Source: Azoarcus indigens
Lineage (GTDB): Bacteria > Pseudomonadota > Gammaproteobacteria > Burkholderiales > Rhodocyclaceae
Length of the DNA stretch: 64,000 nucleotides
Assembly (NCBI RefSeq): GCF_004361735.1
Contig: NZ_SNVV01000008.1
Location: forward strand, 124,001-188,000
Direction of reading: 5' to 3'
In this document: positions 18,190-25,510 of the stretch, in pieces
How positions within the stretch are numbered: the first letter of the stretch is position 1
Layout: every line of letters begins with the position of its first letter
Program-made: the position numbers and the translations under genes
The notes under the pieces: generated by a model
What the model saw: only the letters and a program-made list of their open reading frames with translations
What the model was told of the DNA's origin: nothing
Databases searched by the model: none

Positions 18190-19185
18190 TCAGAGGGCCA
18201 CGCCGGCCTTGGCCAGCCGGGCGTTGAACTGCTGGACCACCTCGGCGAGCACCGCGTCGGCCCCCTCCTGCAGGGCGATGCGCGCCACCGGCAGCAGCGC
18301 CCCGGCGGCGCGGTCGCGCCAGCGGGCGATCCACTTCTCCAGCAGCGCCTTGTTGTCGGCGGACTCGGCGGCGGCCGTCTTCACCGTGGCGTCTACCCAC
18401 TTCCTGGTCTCGCCGAACCAGTCGGTCATGAAACGGGTGAGCATGGCCACCGCGGTGCCGCCGCGGGCCGACAGCACGCCATCTATCACCGTTTCGTACA
18501 CCAGCGGGTACAGCAGGCCGTCGAGCACCACGTTCTGCGCCACGTAGAGTTCGAAGGGGTCCTTGAGCACGAAGCTGTCCTCGACGTAGCGGCGCAGGCC
18601 CTGCCAGGCGCCGTCGTCCATCCACGCCGCCTTGGCCTCGTCCAGCACGTCCACGTCACCCAACAGCAGGCCGATGCGGGTGAGGTACTGGGCGATGCCG
18701 AGCTGGTCCATGGCCTGATAGACGCAGGGCTGGGTGAAGGCGGTGCCGTAGCCGTAGGCGCAGATGGCGGCGTTGTTCATGTTGGAACCCCAGGCCACAT
18801 GGCGCAGCGGCACCAGCAGCTTGAGCACGGTGTCGCGCAGCGCGGCCGGCAGTTCGTCGGCGAGGCCGCGGCCTTCGACGAAATCGAAGTTGCCCTCGGC
18901 GGTGTCCTGCTGCTTCGCCCGCGCCAACGCATAGGCGCCGTAGTAGAACTGGCGCGGATCCTTGAAGGCGTACCAGTCGGCCATGCGGATGGCGCTGCGG
19001 CTGGGGTCGAAGATCTCGTGCTGCGGGTCCCAGGTCGGCCGGTAGTGAAAGTTGGCGGTCGCCTGCAGGTCGAAAGTGCCTTCCTGGTAGCGCGAAGCCG
19101 GCTTGTCGCCACCGATGCGGCGGGCGACGTGGTCGAAGGTTTGGCGCAGCGGCTTGATGCTCACTGTGCGCAAGTCGATATGCAT
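18190..19185 (-). CDS. dmpL: Phenol hydroxylase oxygenase beta subunit
   Basis: 331-residue non-catalytic beta subunit related in fold to DmpN but lacking a complete diiron site. It begins MHIDLRTVSIKPLRQTFDHVARRIG and contains NFHYRPTWDPQHEIFDPSRSAI, typical of the family. The start at 19185 follows AAGGAGGAGACCCAG; the upstream in-frame region is GC-rich leader. The gene is 109 bp downstream of dmpK. Confidence 0.93.
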   Translation of the reverse strand: MHIDLRTVSIKPLRQTFDHVARRIGGDKPASRYQEGTFDLQATANFHYRPTWDPQHEIFDPSRSAIRMADWYAFKDPRQFYYGAYALARAKQQDTAEGNFDFVEGRGLADELPAALRDTVLKLLVPLRHVAWGSNMNNAAICAYGYGTAFTQPCVYQAMDQLGIAQYLTRIGLLLGDVDVLDEAKAAWMDDGAWQGLRRYVEDSFVLKDPFELYVAQNVVLDGLLYPLVYETVIDGVLSARGGTAVAMLTRFMTDWFGETRKWVDATVKTAAAESADNKALLEKWIARWRDRAAGALLPVARIALQEGADAVLAEVVQQFNARLAKAGVAL

Positions 19186-19294
19186 CTGGGTCTCCTCCTT
19201 GTGCTGGCCTGTTGCGGCCTTATGGGTGCTGCGGGGTAGTGCGGGATGCGGTGCTGGAATGGCGCCGCCTGAGGACACCATCCGGAGGCGGCGA

Positions 19295-19570
19295 TCAGCG
19301 GAAGCGCTGGTGCGTCGCCTGGTGCAGGCTCCAGTTCCAGTCCGCGGCAGCCTCGCCGGCCTCCACCGGAGCCCGCGCCGGCAGCTCGGTCACCGCGTTG
19401 CGCTGGCAGAAAGCCTGGAAGGCCGCCTCCGGCAGCAGCAACTCGGCGCACAACTCCGGCTCGCCGATGGCGAATTCGAACTCGACGAGGCCATCTGCCC
19501 TGCGCTCGATCAGGCGGACGAATTTCCTGCTGACGTCTATGGCGGTGGAGGTAGCGGGGGTGGCGGACAT
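19295..19570 (-). CDS. dmpK: Phenol hydroxylase assembly subunit
   Basis: 91-residue DmpK family protein (RKFVRLIERRADGLVEFEFAIGEPELCAELLLPEAAFQAFC). In Pseudomonas DmpK is needed to insert iron into the oxygenase and is not part of the active enzyme. The start at 19570 follows AGGAGCCCCGG and lies about 40 nt after the predicted sigma-54 transcription start. The longer in-frame extension to 19696 would run through the promoter and is rejected. It is the first gene of the operon. Confidence 0.92.
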   Translation of the reverse strand: MSATPATSTAIDVSRKFVRLIERRADGLVEFEFAIGEPELCAELLLPEAAFQAFCQRNAVTELPARAPVEAGEAAADWNWSLHQATHQRFR

Positions 19571-19621
19571 CCGGGGCTCCTGCGGTTTTGATCCAGTCGG
19601 CTGGTGCTTGCCCACCTTCAA

Positions 19622-19637
19622 CACAAGAGGCGTGCCA
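19622..19637 (-). promoter_or_regulatory. Sigma-54 promoter of dmpKLMNOP
   Basis: On the minus strand TGGCACGCCTCTTGTG matches the -24 (TGGCACG) and -12 (TTGC-like, here TTGT) sigma-54 elements with the correct GG-N10-G spacing. Predicted transcription starts near 19612, giving a leader of about 40 nt to dmpK. It lies downstream of the two DmpR-type sites. Confidence 0.85.
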
Positions 19638-19670
19638 GCTTCCGCAGCGCGCTGATAACACTGAGATTTT

Positions 19671-19690
19671 TTAATTTCTCGATATATCTC
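19671..19690 (-). promoter_or_regulatory. IHF-like / AT-rich element between UAS and promoter
   Basis: On the minus strand TATCGAGAAATTA fits the IHF consensus WATCARNNNNTTR with one mismatch. It sits between the enhancer sites and the sigma-54 promoter, where IHF bends DNA in Pseudomonas Pu/Po promoters. It also carries the TCTCGA core shared with three other leaders. Confidence 0.5.
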
Positions 19691-19713
19691 TTCCAATAAT
19701 TCCGGCTTATCGA

Positions 19714-19729
19714 TTGATCAATTGATCAA
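19714..19729. promoter_or_regulatory. DmpR/XylR upstream activating site 1
   Basis: TTGATCAATTGATCAA matches the XylR/DmpR enhancer consensus TTGANCAATTGATCAA at every position. Its centre lies about 110 bp upstream of the predicted dmpK start of transcription. Confidence 0.9.
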
Positions 19730-19742
19730 ATCGAGGGCTCGC

Positions 19743-19758
19743 TTGATCAAATGATCAA
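19743..19758. promoter_or_regulatory. DmpR/XylR upstream activating site 2
   Basis: TTGATCAAATGATCAA differs from site 1 by one base. The centres are 29 bp apart, close to the spacing of paired XylR sites, so hexameric DmpR can use both. Confidence 0.88.
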
Positions 19759-19803
19759 TCCGGAATTTCCGCGCTGCACCAAGGGCTTGCACCGCCAAGA
19801 CGC

Positions 19804-19850
19804 AAAAAAAGGGCGGCGGCCGCCCCCTTGCGGGTAGGCGGCCGCCGCCC
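19804..19850 (-). terminator. Intrinsic terminator of dmpQ
   Basis: A 14-bp perfect stem (GGGCGGCGGCCGCC and its complement, 19811-19824 and 19837-19850) is followed on the minus strand by seven T. It begins 27 bp after the dmpQ stop. It isolates dmpQ from the dmpK enhancer region. Confidence 0.88.
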
Positions 19851-19876
19851 TGGATGTCCGGTCGGCTGACGATGGA

Positions 19877-20194
19877 TCAGCGCCGCGACGAACACACCGT
19901 CTTGCGCATCCCGCCCACCACCTCCAATGCCAGATCGCTGGCCGGAAACAGCTTGCAGGCCAACACCACGCCCGCCTTCTCCTCTTCTTCGCTGACGCAG
20001 GCGCGGCTCATCTTGCCGGCCTGGAAGTCGCCGGCAGTCACCCGCACCTTGCACACGCCGCAGCCACCGCCGCGGCAGCCCACCGGGATGCCGCGGCGGC
20101 CAAGCGCCTCCATGGCGCGCAGCAGGTTCCTGCTGCCGTCGCAGGCGAAGGTTTCTCCGCTGTCCTGGATCAGGACGGAATAAGGCTTGTCCAT
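19877..20194 (-). CDS. dmpQ: Ferredoxin reactivating catechol 2,3-dioxygenase
   Basis: 105-residue plant-type [2Fe-2S] ferredoxin of the XylT/DmpQ family. The cluster cysteines are in PVGCRGGGCGVCKVRV plus a downstream Cys in VVLACKLF. XylT-type ferredoxins re-reduce the active-site iron of catechol 2,3-dioxygenase after inactivation by substituted catechols. In many clusters this gene sits directly before the dioxygenase gene. Here it is about 5.7 kb away from dmpB, behind its own promoter and terminator. The start follows GGGAGGAGACAG. Confidence 0.88.
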   Translation of the reverse strand: MDKPYSVLIQDSGETFACDGSRNLLRAMEALGRRGIPVGCRGGGCGVCKVRVTAGDFQAGKMSRACVSEEEEKAGVVLACKLFPASDLALEVVGGMRKTVCSSRR

Positions 20195-20274
20195 GCGTTC
20201 TGTCTCCTCCCGCCGATACGTGCCGGCGTGTTGTGGATCACCCGGTCACTTTTCGTGCCGGGGCGTGGTACTCA

Positions 20275-20290
20275 ACCAAGAAGCGTGCCA
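20275..20290 (-). promoter_or_regulatory. Sigma-54-like promoter of dmpQ
   Basis: On the minus strand TGGCACGCTTCTTGGT gives a perfect -24 element and a -12 element with the same type of last-base deviation as the dmpK promoter. The spacing is identical. Transcription would start near 20263, about 70 nt before dmpQ. No TTGATCAA enhancer was found upstream of it. Confidence 0.7.
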
Positions 20291-20300
20291 CACTGCATCA

Positions 20301-20320
20301 TAATTTCGAGATTTTTGTCC
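20301..20320. promoter_or_regulatory. AT-rich element in the dmpQ-dmpR divergent region
   Basis: TAATTTCGAGATTTTTGTCC lies directly upstream of the dmpQ -24 element. It repeats the TCGAGATTTTT word found at 13158. It may bend DNA or serve as a promoter element for dmpR on the other strand. Confidence 0.35.
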
Positions 20321-20486
20321 ATATGTAAAATTAAGCCTGAAGCCGCCGCGACGGCGGGCGCAGGCATTACTTTGGTAGAAGCTGGGGTATCGTTACAGCC
20401 GACCAGCGCACCGGGAGCCGGCCGTCAGAGCCCGCCCTGCGCAAACCCAGGCAGCCGCCCGCAAGTGGCCGGCACCAGGAGGAGAC

Positions 20487-22184
20487 GTGAAGGAAATCCG
20501 CTACCCGGAGAACGCCGATCTTCGGCAACTGCTCCGCTTTTCCGACAAGGACGGGCTGATCTGGCTGGGCGAGCACCGCATGGTGCTGCTGCACAGCGCG
20601 GCGCTGTCCGAACTGCGTAAGGAACTGATCGAATCGGTGGGCGCCGAGCAGGCGCGCCGCATCCTCACCCGCATGGGCTTCGCTTCCGGCATGCGCGATG
20701 CCGAACTGGCACGCAAGATCCGCGGCAGCGGCAATCTGGTCGATGCCTTCGTGGTCGGCCCGCAACTGCACATGCTGGAAGGCTGCGTGGAAGTCGAGCC
20801 GGTACGGCTGGACATCGACGCCGAGGCCGGCAAGTTCCACGGCGAGTTCATCTGGCGCCAGTCGTGGGAGGCGGAGGTGCACGTGCAGCAGTTCGGCGAG
20901 GTGGACCACCCGGTGTGCTGGATGATGATCGGCTATGCCTCCGGTTATACCTCCGCCTTCATGGGCCGCTTCATCCTCTACCGCGAAACCGAATGCGCGG
21001 CCACCGGCGACGGCCATTGCCACATCGTCGGCAAGCCGGTGGAGGACTGGCCGGACGCGCACGAGCTGACGCCCTACTTCGAGCCCGACTCCATCGTCGG
21101 CCGCCTGCTGGAGCTGCGCGAGGAGGTGGAGGCGATGCGCCAGCGCATCGCCTGCCCGCGCAGCATCCCCAACCTGATCGGCACCGCCGCCGGCTTCCGC
21201 AACGCCTACGAGCTGGTCACCAAGGCGGCGGACACCAACGTCACCGTGCTGCTGCTGGGCGAGACCGGCGTCGGCAAGGAACGCTTCGCCCGCGCCCTGC
21301 ACGAACTCAGCCCGCGCAAGGCGGCGCCCTTCGTCGCGGTGAACTGCGCGGCGCTGCCGGACGAGCTGATCGAGTCCGAGCTCTTCGGCGTGGAGCGCGG
21401 CGCCTTCACCGGCGCCCATGCCTCCCGCGCCGGCAAGTTCGAGCGCGCCGACGGCGGCACCCTGTTCCTCGATGAGGTCGGCGAACTGCCGCTGCCCGCC
21501 CAGGCCAAGCTGCTGCGGGTGCTGCAGGAAGGCGAGATCGAACGCCTGGGCGATGAGCGCACCCGCAAGATCAATGTGCGCCTGGTGGCCGCCACCAATG
21601 TGGACCTGCAGGAAGCGGTCGCCGCCGGCCGCTTCCGCCGCGACCTCTATTACCGCCTCAACGTCTACCCGGTCACCATCCCACCGCTGCGCGAACGCGT
21701 GTCGGACATCCCGCCGCTGGTCGAGGCGATGAATGCCCGCTTCTGCTCGCTGCACGCCAAGCGCATCGCCGGCATCACCGACAAGGCCATGCTGGCGTTG
21801 AAGAGCCATCACTGGCCGGGCAATGTGCGCGAGTTGGAAAACGTGATCGAACGCGGGGTGATCCTTGCCCCGGCCAACGGCTGGGTAGAGGCGGAACACC
21901 TGTTCGTCGGCACCGTGCCGGTGCCGGACGCCCATGCCTGCATAGACCGCAGCGGCAAGCTCGGCAGCCAGGCCCCGGCCGGCCACGATCTGCCGGACGC
22001 GGTGCTGGACGCCGGCCTGTCGCTGGAGGCGCTGGAGCAGGACATCCTGCAGCGCGCGGTGCAGCGGGCCAAAGGCAACCTCGCCGCCGCCGCCCGCATG
22101 CTGGGGATGACCCGGCCGCAGCTCAACTACCGGCTGAAGAAACAGTCCGCGCGCGGCGGGGAATCAGCCGCCGCCGGCTGCTGA
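20487..22184 (+). CDS. dmpR: Phenol-responsive sigma-54 activator
   Basis: 565-residue regulator of the XylR/DmpR/PoxR class. The N-terminal aromatic-sensing domain with V4R part spans about residues 1-210. The AAA+ domain has Walker A ([10 protein letters not shown], about 256-265), GAFTGA near 305 and the DEVGELP Walker B. A Fis-type helix-turn-helix ends the protein ([23 protein letters not shown]). Direct phenol binding derepresses the ATPase in this family. The start is a GTG at 20487 behind AGGAGGAGAC. It is divergent from dmpQ, with enhancer sites for its target at 19714-19758. Confidence 0.95.
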   Translation: MKEIRYPENADLRQLLRFSDKDGLIWLGEHRMVLLHSAALSELRKELIESVGAEQARRILTRMGFASGMRDAELARKIRGSGNLVDAFVVGPQLHMLEGCVEVEPVRLDIDAEAGKFHGEFIWRQSWEAEVHVQQFGEVDHPVCWMMIGYASGYTSAFMGRFILYRETECAATGDGHCHIVGKPVEDWPDAHELTPYFEPDSIVGRLLELREEVEAMRQRIACPRSIPNLIGTAAGFRNAYELVTKAADTNVTVLLLGETGVGKERFARALHELSPRKAAPFVAVNCAALPDELIESELFGVERGAFTGAHASRAGKFERADGGTLFLDEVGELPLPAQAKLLRVLQEGEIERLGDERTRKINVRLVAATNVDLQEAVAAGRFRRDLYYRLNVYPVTIPPLRERVSDIPPLVEAMNARFCSLHAKRIAGITDKAMLALKSHHWPGNVRELENVIERGVILAPANGWVEAEHLFVGTVPVPDAHACIDRSGKLGSQAPAGHDLPDAVLDAGLSLEALEQDILQRAVQRAKGNLAAAARMLGMTRPQLNYRLKKQSARGGESAAAGC

Positions 22185-22371
22185 AGCTGGCGTCCCGCCC
22201 GCCATCGCTTCCGGCGGCAAGCCGCCCCTGCCTGCCGCGCTCGCTGCTCGCGGCTGGCAGCTTCAGCACGGCCGGAGGATTCGCTGCCACAGGCTCGCCG
22301 GAAACCCTGGGGGAGCGGCCCGATTCTCGGATAAGCCACTTAAAACCGATAATTCTTTTGCCAACAGAAGA

Positions 22372-22400
22372 AATGACGCCTCCGCTAGAATTCCGTCATT
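22372..22400. promoter_or_regulatory. Inverted repeat before GntR/FCD gene
   Basis: AATGACG and its exact complement CGTCATT are separated by 15 bp, ending 22 bp before the regulator start. The location suggests an autoregulatory operator. The spacing is wider than the short palindromes usual for FadR-type proteins, so this is tentative. Confidence 0.4.
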
Positions 22401-22422
22401 CCGCCCCCCCCGCCGCCGCCTC

Positions 22423-23145
22423 ATGATCAGTACCGCCACCGCCGGCACGACCGATGCCCAGGAACCCAAGACCCTGGTTGAGGGCGCCTACCACCGCCTG
22501 CGGCGCGACATCATCGAGGGCGTGCATCCGCCCGGCGAGAAGCTGCGGGTGGAGCATCTCAAGGACCAGTACGAAGTCGGCGCCGGGACCCTGCGCGAAG
22601 CCCTGCTGCTGTTGGTGACCGACGCTCTGGTGGTGGCCCAGGGCCAGCGTGGCTTCCGGGTGGCGCCGATTTCGGTTGCAGATTTCGAGGACATCACCCG
22701 CACCCGCGTGCTGCTGGAGACCGAGGCCCTGCGCCAGTCCATCAGCCTGGGCGACGACGCCTGGGAAGCCGACCTGGTTGCGGCCTTCCACCGCCTCTCG
22801 CGCGCCGAGCAGAAGCTGGCCGACCACGACACCGGCACCACCGAGGAATGGGAGCTGCGCAACCGCGCCTTCCACGAGGCGCTGATCGCCGCCTCGCCGT
22901 CGCGCTGGATCCGCCATTTCCAGCACATCCTCTACCAGCAGTCGGAGCGCTACCGCCGCATCAGCCTGTTCCGCCAGCCCATCGTGCGCGATATCCACGC
23001 CGAGCATCAGGCCATCTTCGACGCCACGCTGGCGCGGGACGCGACCCGCGCGACCTCCATCCTCACCGAACACATCCTGCGCACGCTGGATGCGGTGAAG
23101 CGCATGCCGGCCGACTTCTTCACCCGGCCCGCGGCGCCACGCTGA
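22423..23145 (+). CDS. GntR-family regulator, FCD (FadR-like) type
   Basis: 240 residues: an N-terminal GntR winged helix (AYHRLRRDIIEGVHPPGEKLRVEHLKDQYEVGAGTLREALLLL, about 22-65) and a C-terminal all-helical FCD ligand domain with metal-binding-type histidines (NRAFHEALIAA, EHQAIFDA, TEHILRT). Such proteins usually repress catabolic genes and respond to carboxylic acids. It follows dmpR by 238 bp in the same direction but has its own inverted repeat. Whether it controls the aromatic genes or a distant target cannot be told from the sequence. Confidence 0.85.
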   Translation: MISTATAGTTDAQEPKTLVEGAYHRLRRDIIEGVHPPGEKLRVEHLKDQYEVGAGTLREALLLLVTDALVVAQGQRGFRVAPISVADFEDITRTRVLLETEALRQSISLGDDAWEADLVAAFHRLSRAEQKLADHDTGTTEEWELRNRAFHEALIAASPSRWIRHFQHILYQQSERYRRISLFRQPIVRDIHAEHQAIFDATLARDATRATSILTEHILRTLDAVKRMPADFFTRPAAPR

Positions 23146-23333
23146 ACCGCACCGCGCGCGCCAGCCCGCAGGCCGCGCCGGCAGCGGCATTGCGGGCCAT
23201 CCGCACAAGCAGGATTCCTCCTACACGCTAATCCGCCATTACGGACATTCCGCCGCAGGGCGCGCTCCTATAGTGCAGACAGACCTTCCCCGCATCATCG
23301 GCAGGTCAGGCACAAAAACCCAAGGAGAATGCC

Positions 23334-23645
23334 ATGCGACACACTGCCCTCAGCCTCGCCCTTTCCGGCCTGCTCGCCTTCACCGCCGTGGGTTGCGCCG
23401 TCACCCGCGACCAATCCACCGTCGGCCAGTATGTGGACGACGCCACCATCACCACCCGCGTCAAGGCCAAGTTCGCCGAGGACAAGGCGGTAAGCGCCAT
23501 GGCCCTGCAAGTGGAAACCCTGCGCGGCACCGTGCAACTCTCCGGCTTCGCCAAGAGCAGCGCCGAGAAGAGCCGCGCCGGCATGCTTGCCGAATCGGTG
23601 CCCGGCGTGAAGCAGGTGAAGAACGACATCGTCGTCAAGCCGTAA
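23334..23645 (+). CDS. BON-domain lipoprotein
   Basis: 103 residues with a lipoprotein signal (LAFTAVGCAVTRD, lipid-modified Cys near residue 21) and one BON domain (DDATITTRVKAKFAEDKAVSAMALQVETLRGTVQLSGFAKS). BON proteins such as OsmY/DolP act at the envelope under stress. This one is probably an outer-membrane or periplasmic envelope protein. The start follows AAGGAGAATGCC. The neighbours are also stress or envelope-type genes. Confidence 0.85.
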   Translation: MRHTALSLALSGLLAFTAVGCAVTRDQSTVGQYVDDATITTRVKAKFAEDKAVSAMALQVETLRGTVQLSGFAKSSAEKSRAGMLAESVPGVKQVKNDIVVKP

Positions 23646-23888
23646 GCCCGGGCGCCGCGGCGCCCGCCCGGCCCTACCGCCCGCGCCGCACCGGCACTCC
23701 GCTGCCGGTGCGGCACGGGCGTTGCGTTCGGGGCCAGCCTGCCATGAATGGGCAGGCGGTCAGCGTCTTCCTACAGGGGAATCCACCCCGGCTGACAGGG
23801 CCGGCGGCAGGGACGGCGTAAGCTGAAGTCGTCGCCGGGGAGCGCGCCTCACCCGGCTTTCCCATCCCCGATTGCCAAGGAGAACGAC

Positions 23889-24263
23889 ATGGCACGCACC
23901 AACACCCGCACAGCTCCGACCGCTCCCGACATCGACACTCCGGTGGATCAGGCCAATACGCCGCTGTTGGCGGAAACCGACACCCTGGACAGCATCCTGC
24001 AGGAGTTCCGCAGTGTCTCCGACGAGAATCTGCCGGCCCTGCGCCAGCGCCTGGACGATCTGCTCGCCGCCGGCAGCAAGACCGGCACCGCGTATTACGC
24101 CACCCTCAAGCGCAGTTCCGGCCGCCTCGGGCAGATCGCCAGGCATGAACTGGAGCACTCCCGCGAAGTGGCCGACACCTATGTGAAGGAGAACCCGTGG
24201 CGCACGGTCGCCCTCGCCGGCGGCGTCGCCTTCCTTGGCGGCCTGCTGCTAGGCCGGCGCTGA
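23889..24263 (+). CDS. DUF883 (ElaB/YqjD-like) membrane-anchored protein
   Basis: 124 residues. A helical N-terminal part is followed by a C-terminal ENPWRTVALAGGVAFLGGLLLGRR anchor, the hallmark of the ElaB/YqjD family, which tethers ribosomes or stress factors to the inner membrane in stationary phase. The start follows AAGGAGAACGAC. The N-terminus is Thr/Pro-rich and probably disordered. Confidence 0.85.
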   Translation: MARTNTRTAPTAPDIDTPVDQANTPLLAETDTLDSILQEFRSVSDENLPALRQRLDDLLAAGSKTGTAYYATLKRSSGRLGQIARHELEHSREVADTYVKENPWRTVALAGGVAFLGGLLLGRR

Positions 24264-24347
24264 GGCGGCCCCGGCAAACGCCCAGGTGAAGAGAGACGGC
24301 GGGCCCCCCGCAAGGAAGCTGGCCGTCTTCCGTTCACGCTGCCGGGT

Positions 24348-25232
24348 TCAGGCCGCTCGCGCCGCCTCGCCCAGGCGCTGCGCCTGCCTGTGGCGGAGTT
24401 CATGCACACGGTGCAATTGCCGCGTCACCTCGGCGCCGTAGAGCAGGATCATGGAAACGTAGTAAACCCAGACCAGGATCACCGCCAGCGAACCGGCCGC
24501 GCCGAAGGTGGTGCTCACCGAGGCGCGGCCGAGGTAGAGGCCTATGCCCCACTTGCCCACCTCGAACAGCATCGCGGTAACCATCGCGCCGCCGAACACC
24601 GTTTTCAGCCGCAGCGGAATCGGCGCCAGTACCTTGTAGATGATGGCGAACAGCCCGGCCTGCATCAGCAGCGCGATCACCGCCTGCAGCACCCAGGCCA
24701 CCCACAACAGCGAGGCGATGCCCTGGGTGAGGTACTGGCCGACGACGACGATGGCGGCGCTGGCGATCAGCGACACCATCAGCAGGAAGCCGACGCCAAC
24801 GATCACCGTCAATGCGCGCAGGCGCTGCAGCACCATGCCCAGCCAGAAGGTCTTGTAAGTGCGGCGGGCGCGGAAGATGCGCTCGAAGGCGGCGCCCATT
24901 TCCATGAACAGCGCGCTCGCCCCCAGCGCCACAGAGAACAGCGCCACCGCCCCGGCGACGAAGCCGCTGCCGGATTCGTAGCTGGCCGCCAGCAGCCGCT
25001 GCACCAGGGCCGCGCCCTGGGCGCCCAGCAGTTCCCCCAACTCCGCCACCACCCGCCCTTCCACCGCCGCCTGGCCGAACACCAGCCCGGCCACCGCCAC
25101 CGCGATGACGAGGATGGGTGCGAGCGCGAAGGCGGCGTAATAGGCCAGCGCGGCGGCATAGGTGGTACAGCGGTCCTTGGCCCAGGCCTGGCCGGCGCGC
25201 AGCGGCACTTTCCACAGAGCGGGATCGATCAT
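24348..25232 (-). CDS. YihY/BrkB-family inner-membrane protein
   Basis: 294-residue integral membrane protein with about six helices. It contains the family signatures YAAALAYYAAFALAPILVIAVAVAGL, GASALFMEMGAAFERIF and the late GAAGSLAVILVWVYYVSMILLYGAEVT. It was once annotated ribonuclease BN in error; the true function is unknown, perhaps lipid or small-molecule transport. The start at 25232 is set by AGGAGGAGAGTTGCCG. It converges with the DUF883 gene across an 84-bp gap containing a GACGGC/GCCGTC inverted repeat. Confidence 0.85.
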   Translation of the reverse strand: MIDPALWKVPLRAGQAWAKDRCTTYAAALAYYAAFALAPILVIAVAVAGLVFGQAAVEGRVVAELGELLGAQGAALVQRLLAASYESGSGFVAGAVALFSVALGASALFMEMGAAFERIFRARRTYKTFWLGMVLQRLRALTVIVGVGFLLMVSLIASAAIVVVGQYLTQGIASLLWVAWVLQAVIALLMQAGLFAIIYKVLAPIPLRLKTVFGGAMVTAMLFEVGKWGIGLYLGRASVSTTFGAAGSLAVILVWVYYVSMILLYGAEVTRQLHRVHELRHRQAQRLGEAARAA

Positions 25233-25510
25233 CGGCAACTCTCCTCCTGGTGGCCTGAAGGCGCCTAGTGGCAGCACGCCCGCCGTCATTTCACCATGAG
25301 GGTGGGGCTGGCCAAAACCACGAGCGGAAAAGCGCAGTGCCCAAAGCGCCACTGCAGCGGGCCCCAGTGGCGGTTGCCTACGGCTGCGGCCTGCATGTGG
25401 CCCGGCACCAGCTTTGCGCCGGCGGACAAGAACTCAGGGACGGATGCGCCACCACCTCGGCGGCCATGCCGCACGCCGCCGCGGCAGCGCGGGAAGACGC
25501 CCCAAGCAGC

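Noticed and set aside
20228-20620. Plus-strand frame starting between dmpQ and dmpR
   Set aside because: It lies in the regulatory region and overlaps the dmpR start in another frame; no coding character.
24294-24326. Hairpin between DUF883 and YihY genes as terminator
   Set aside because: Only a 6-bp GACGGC/GCCGTC pair with a long loop and no T tract; too weak to list as a terminator.
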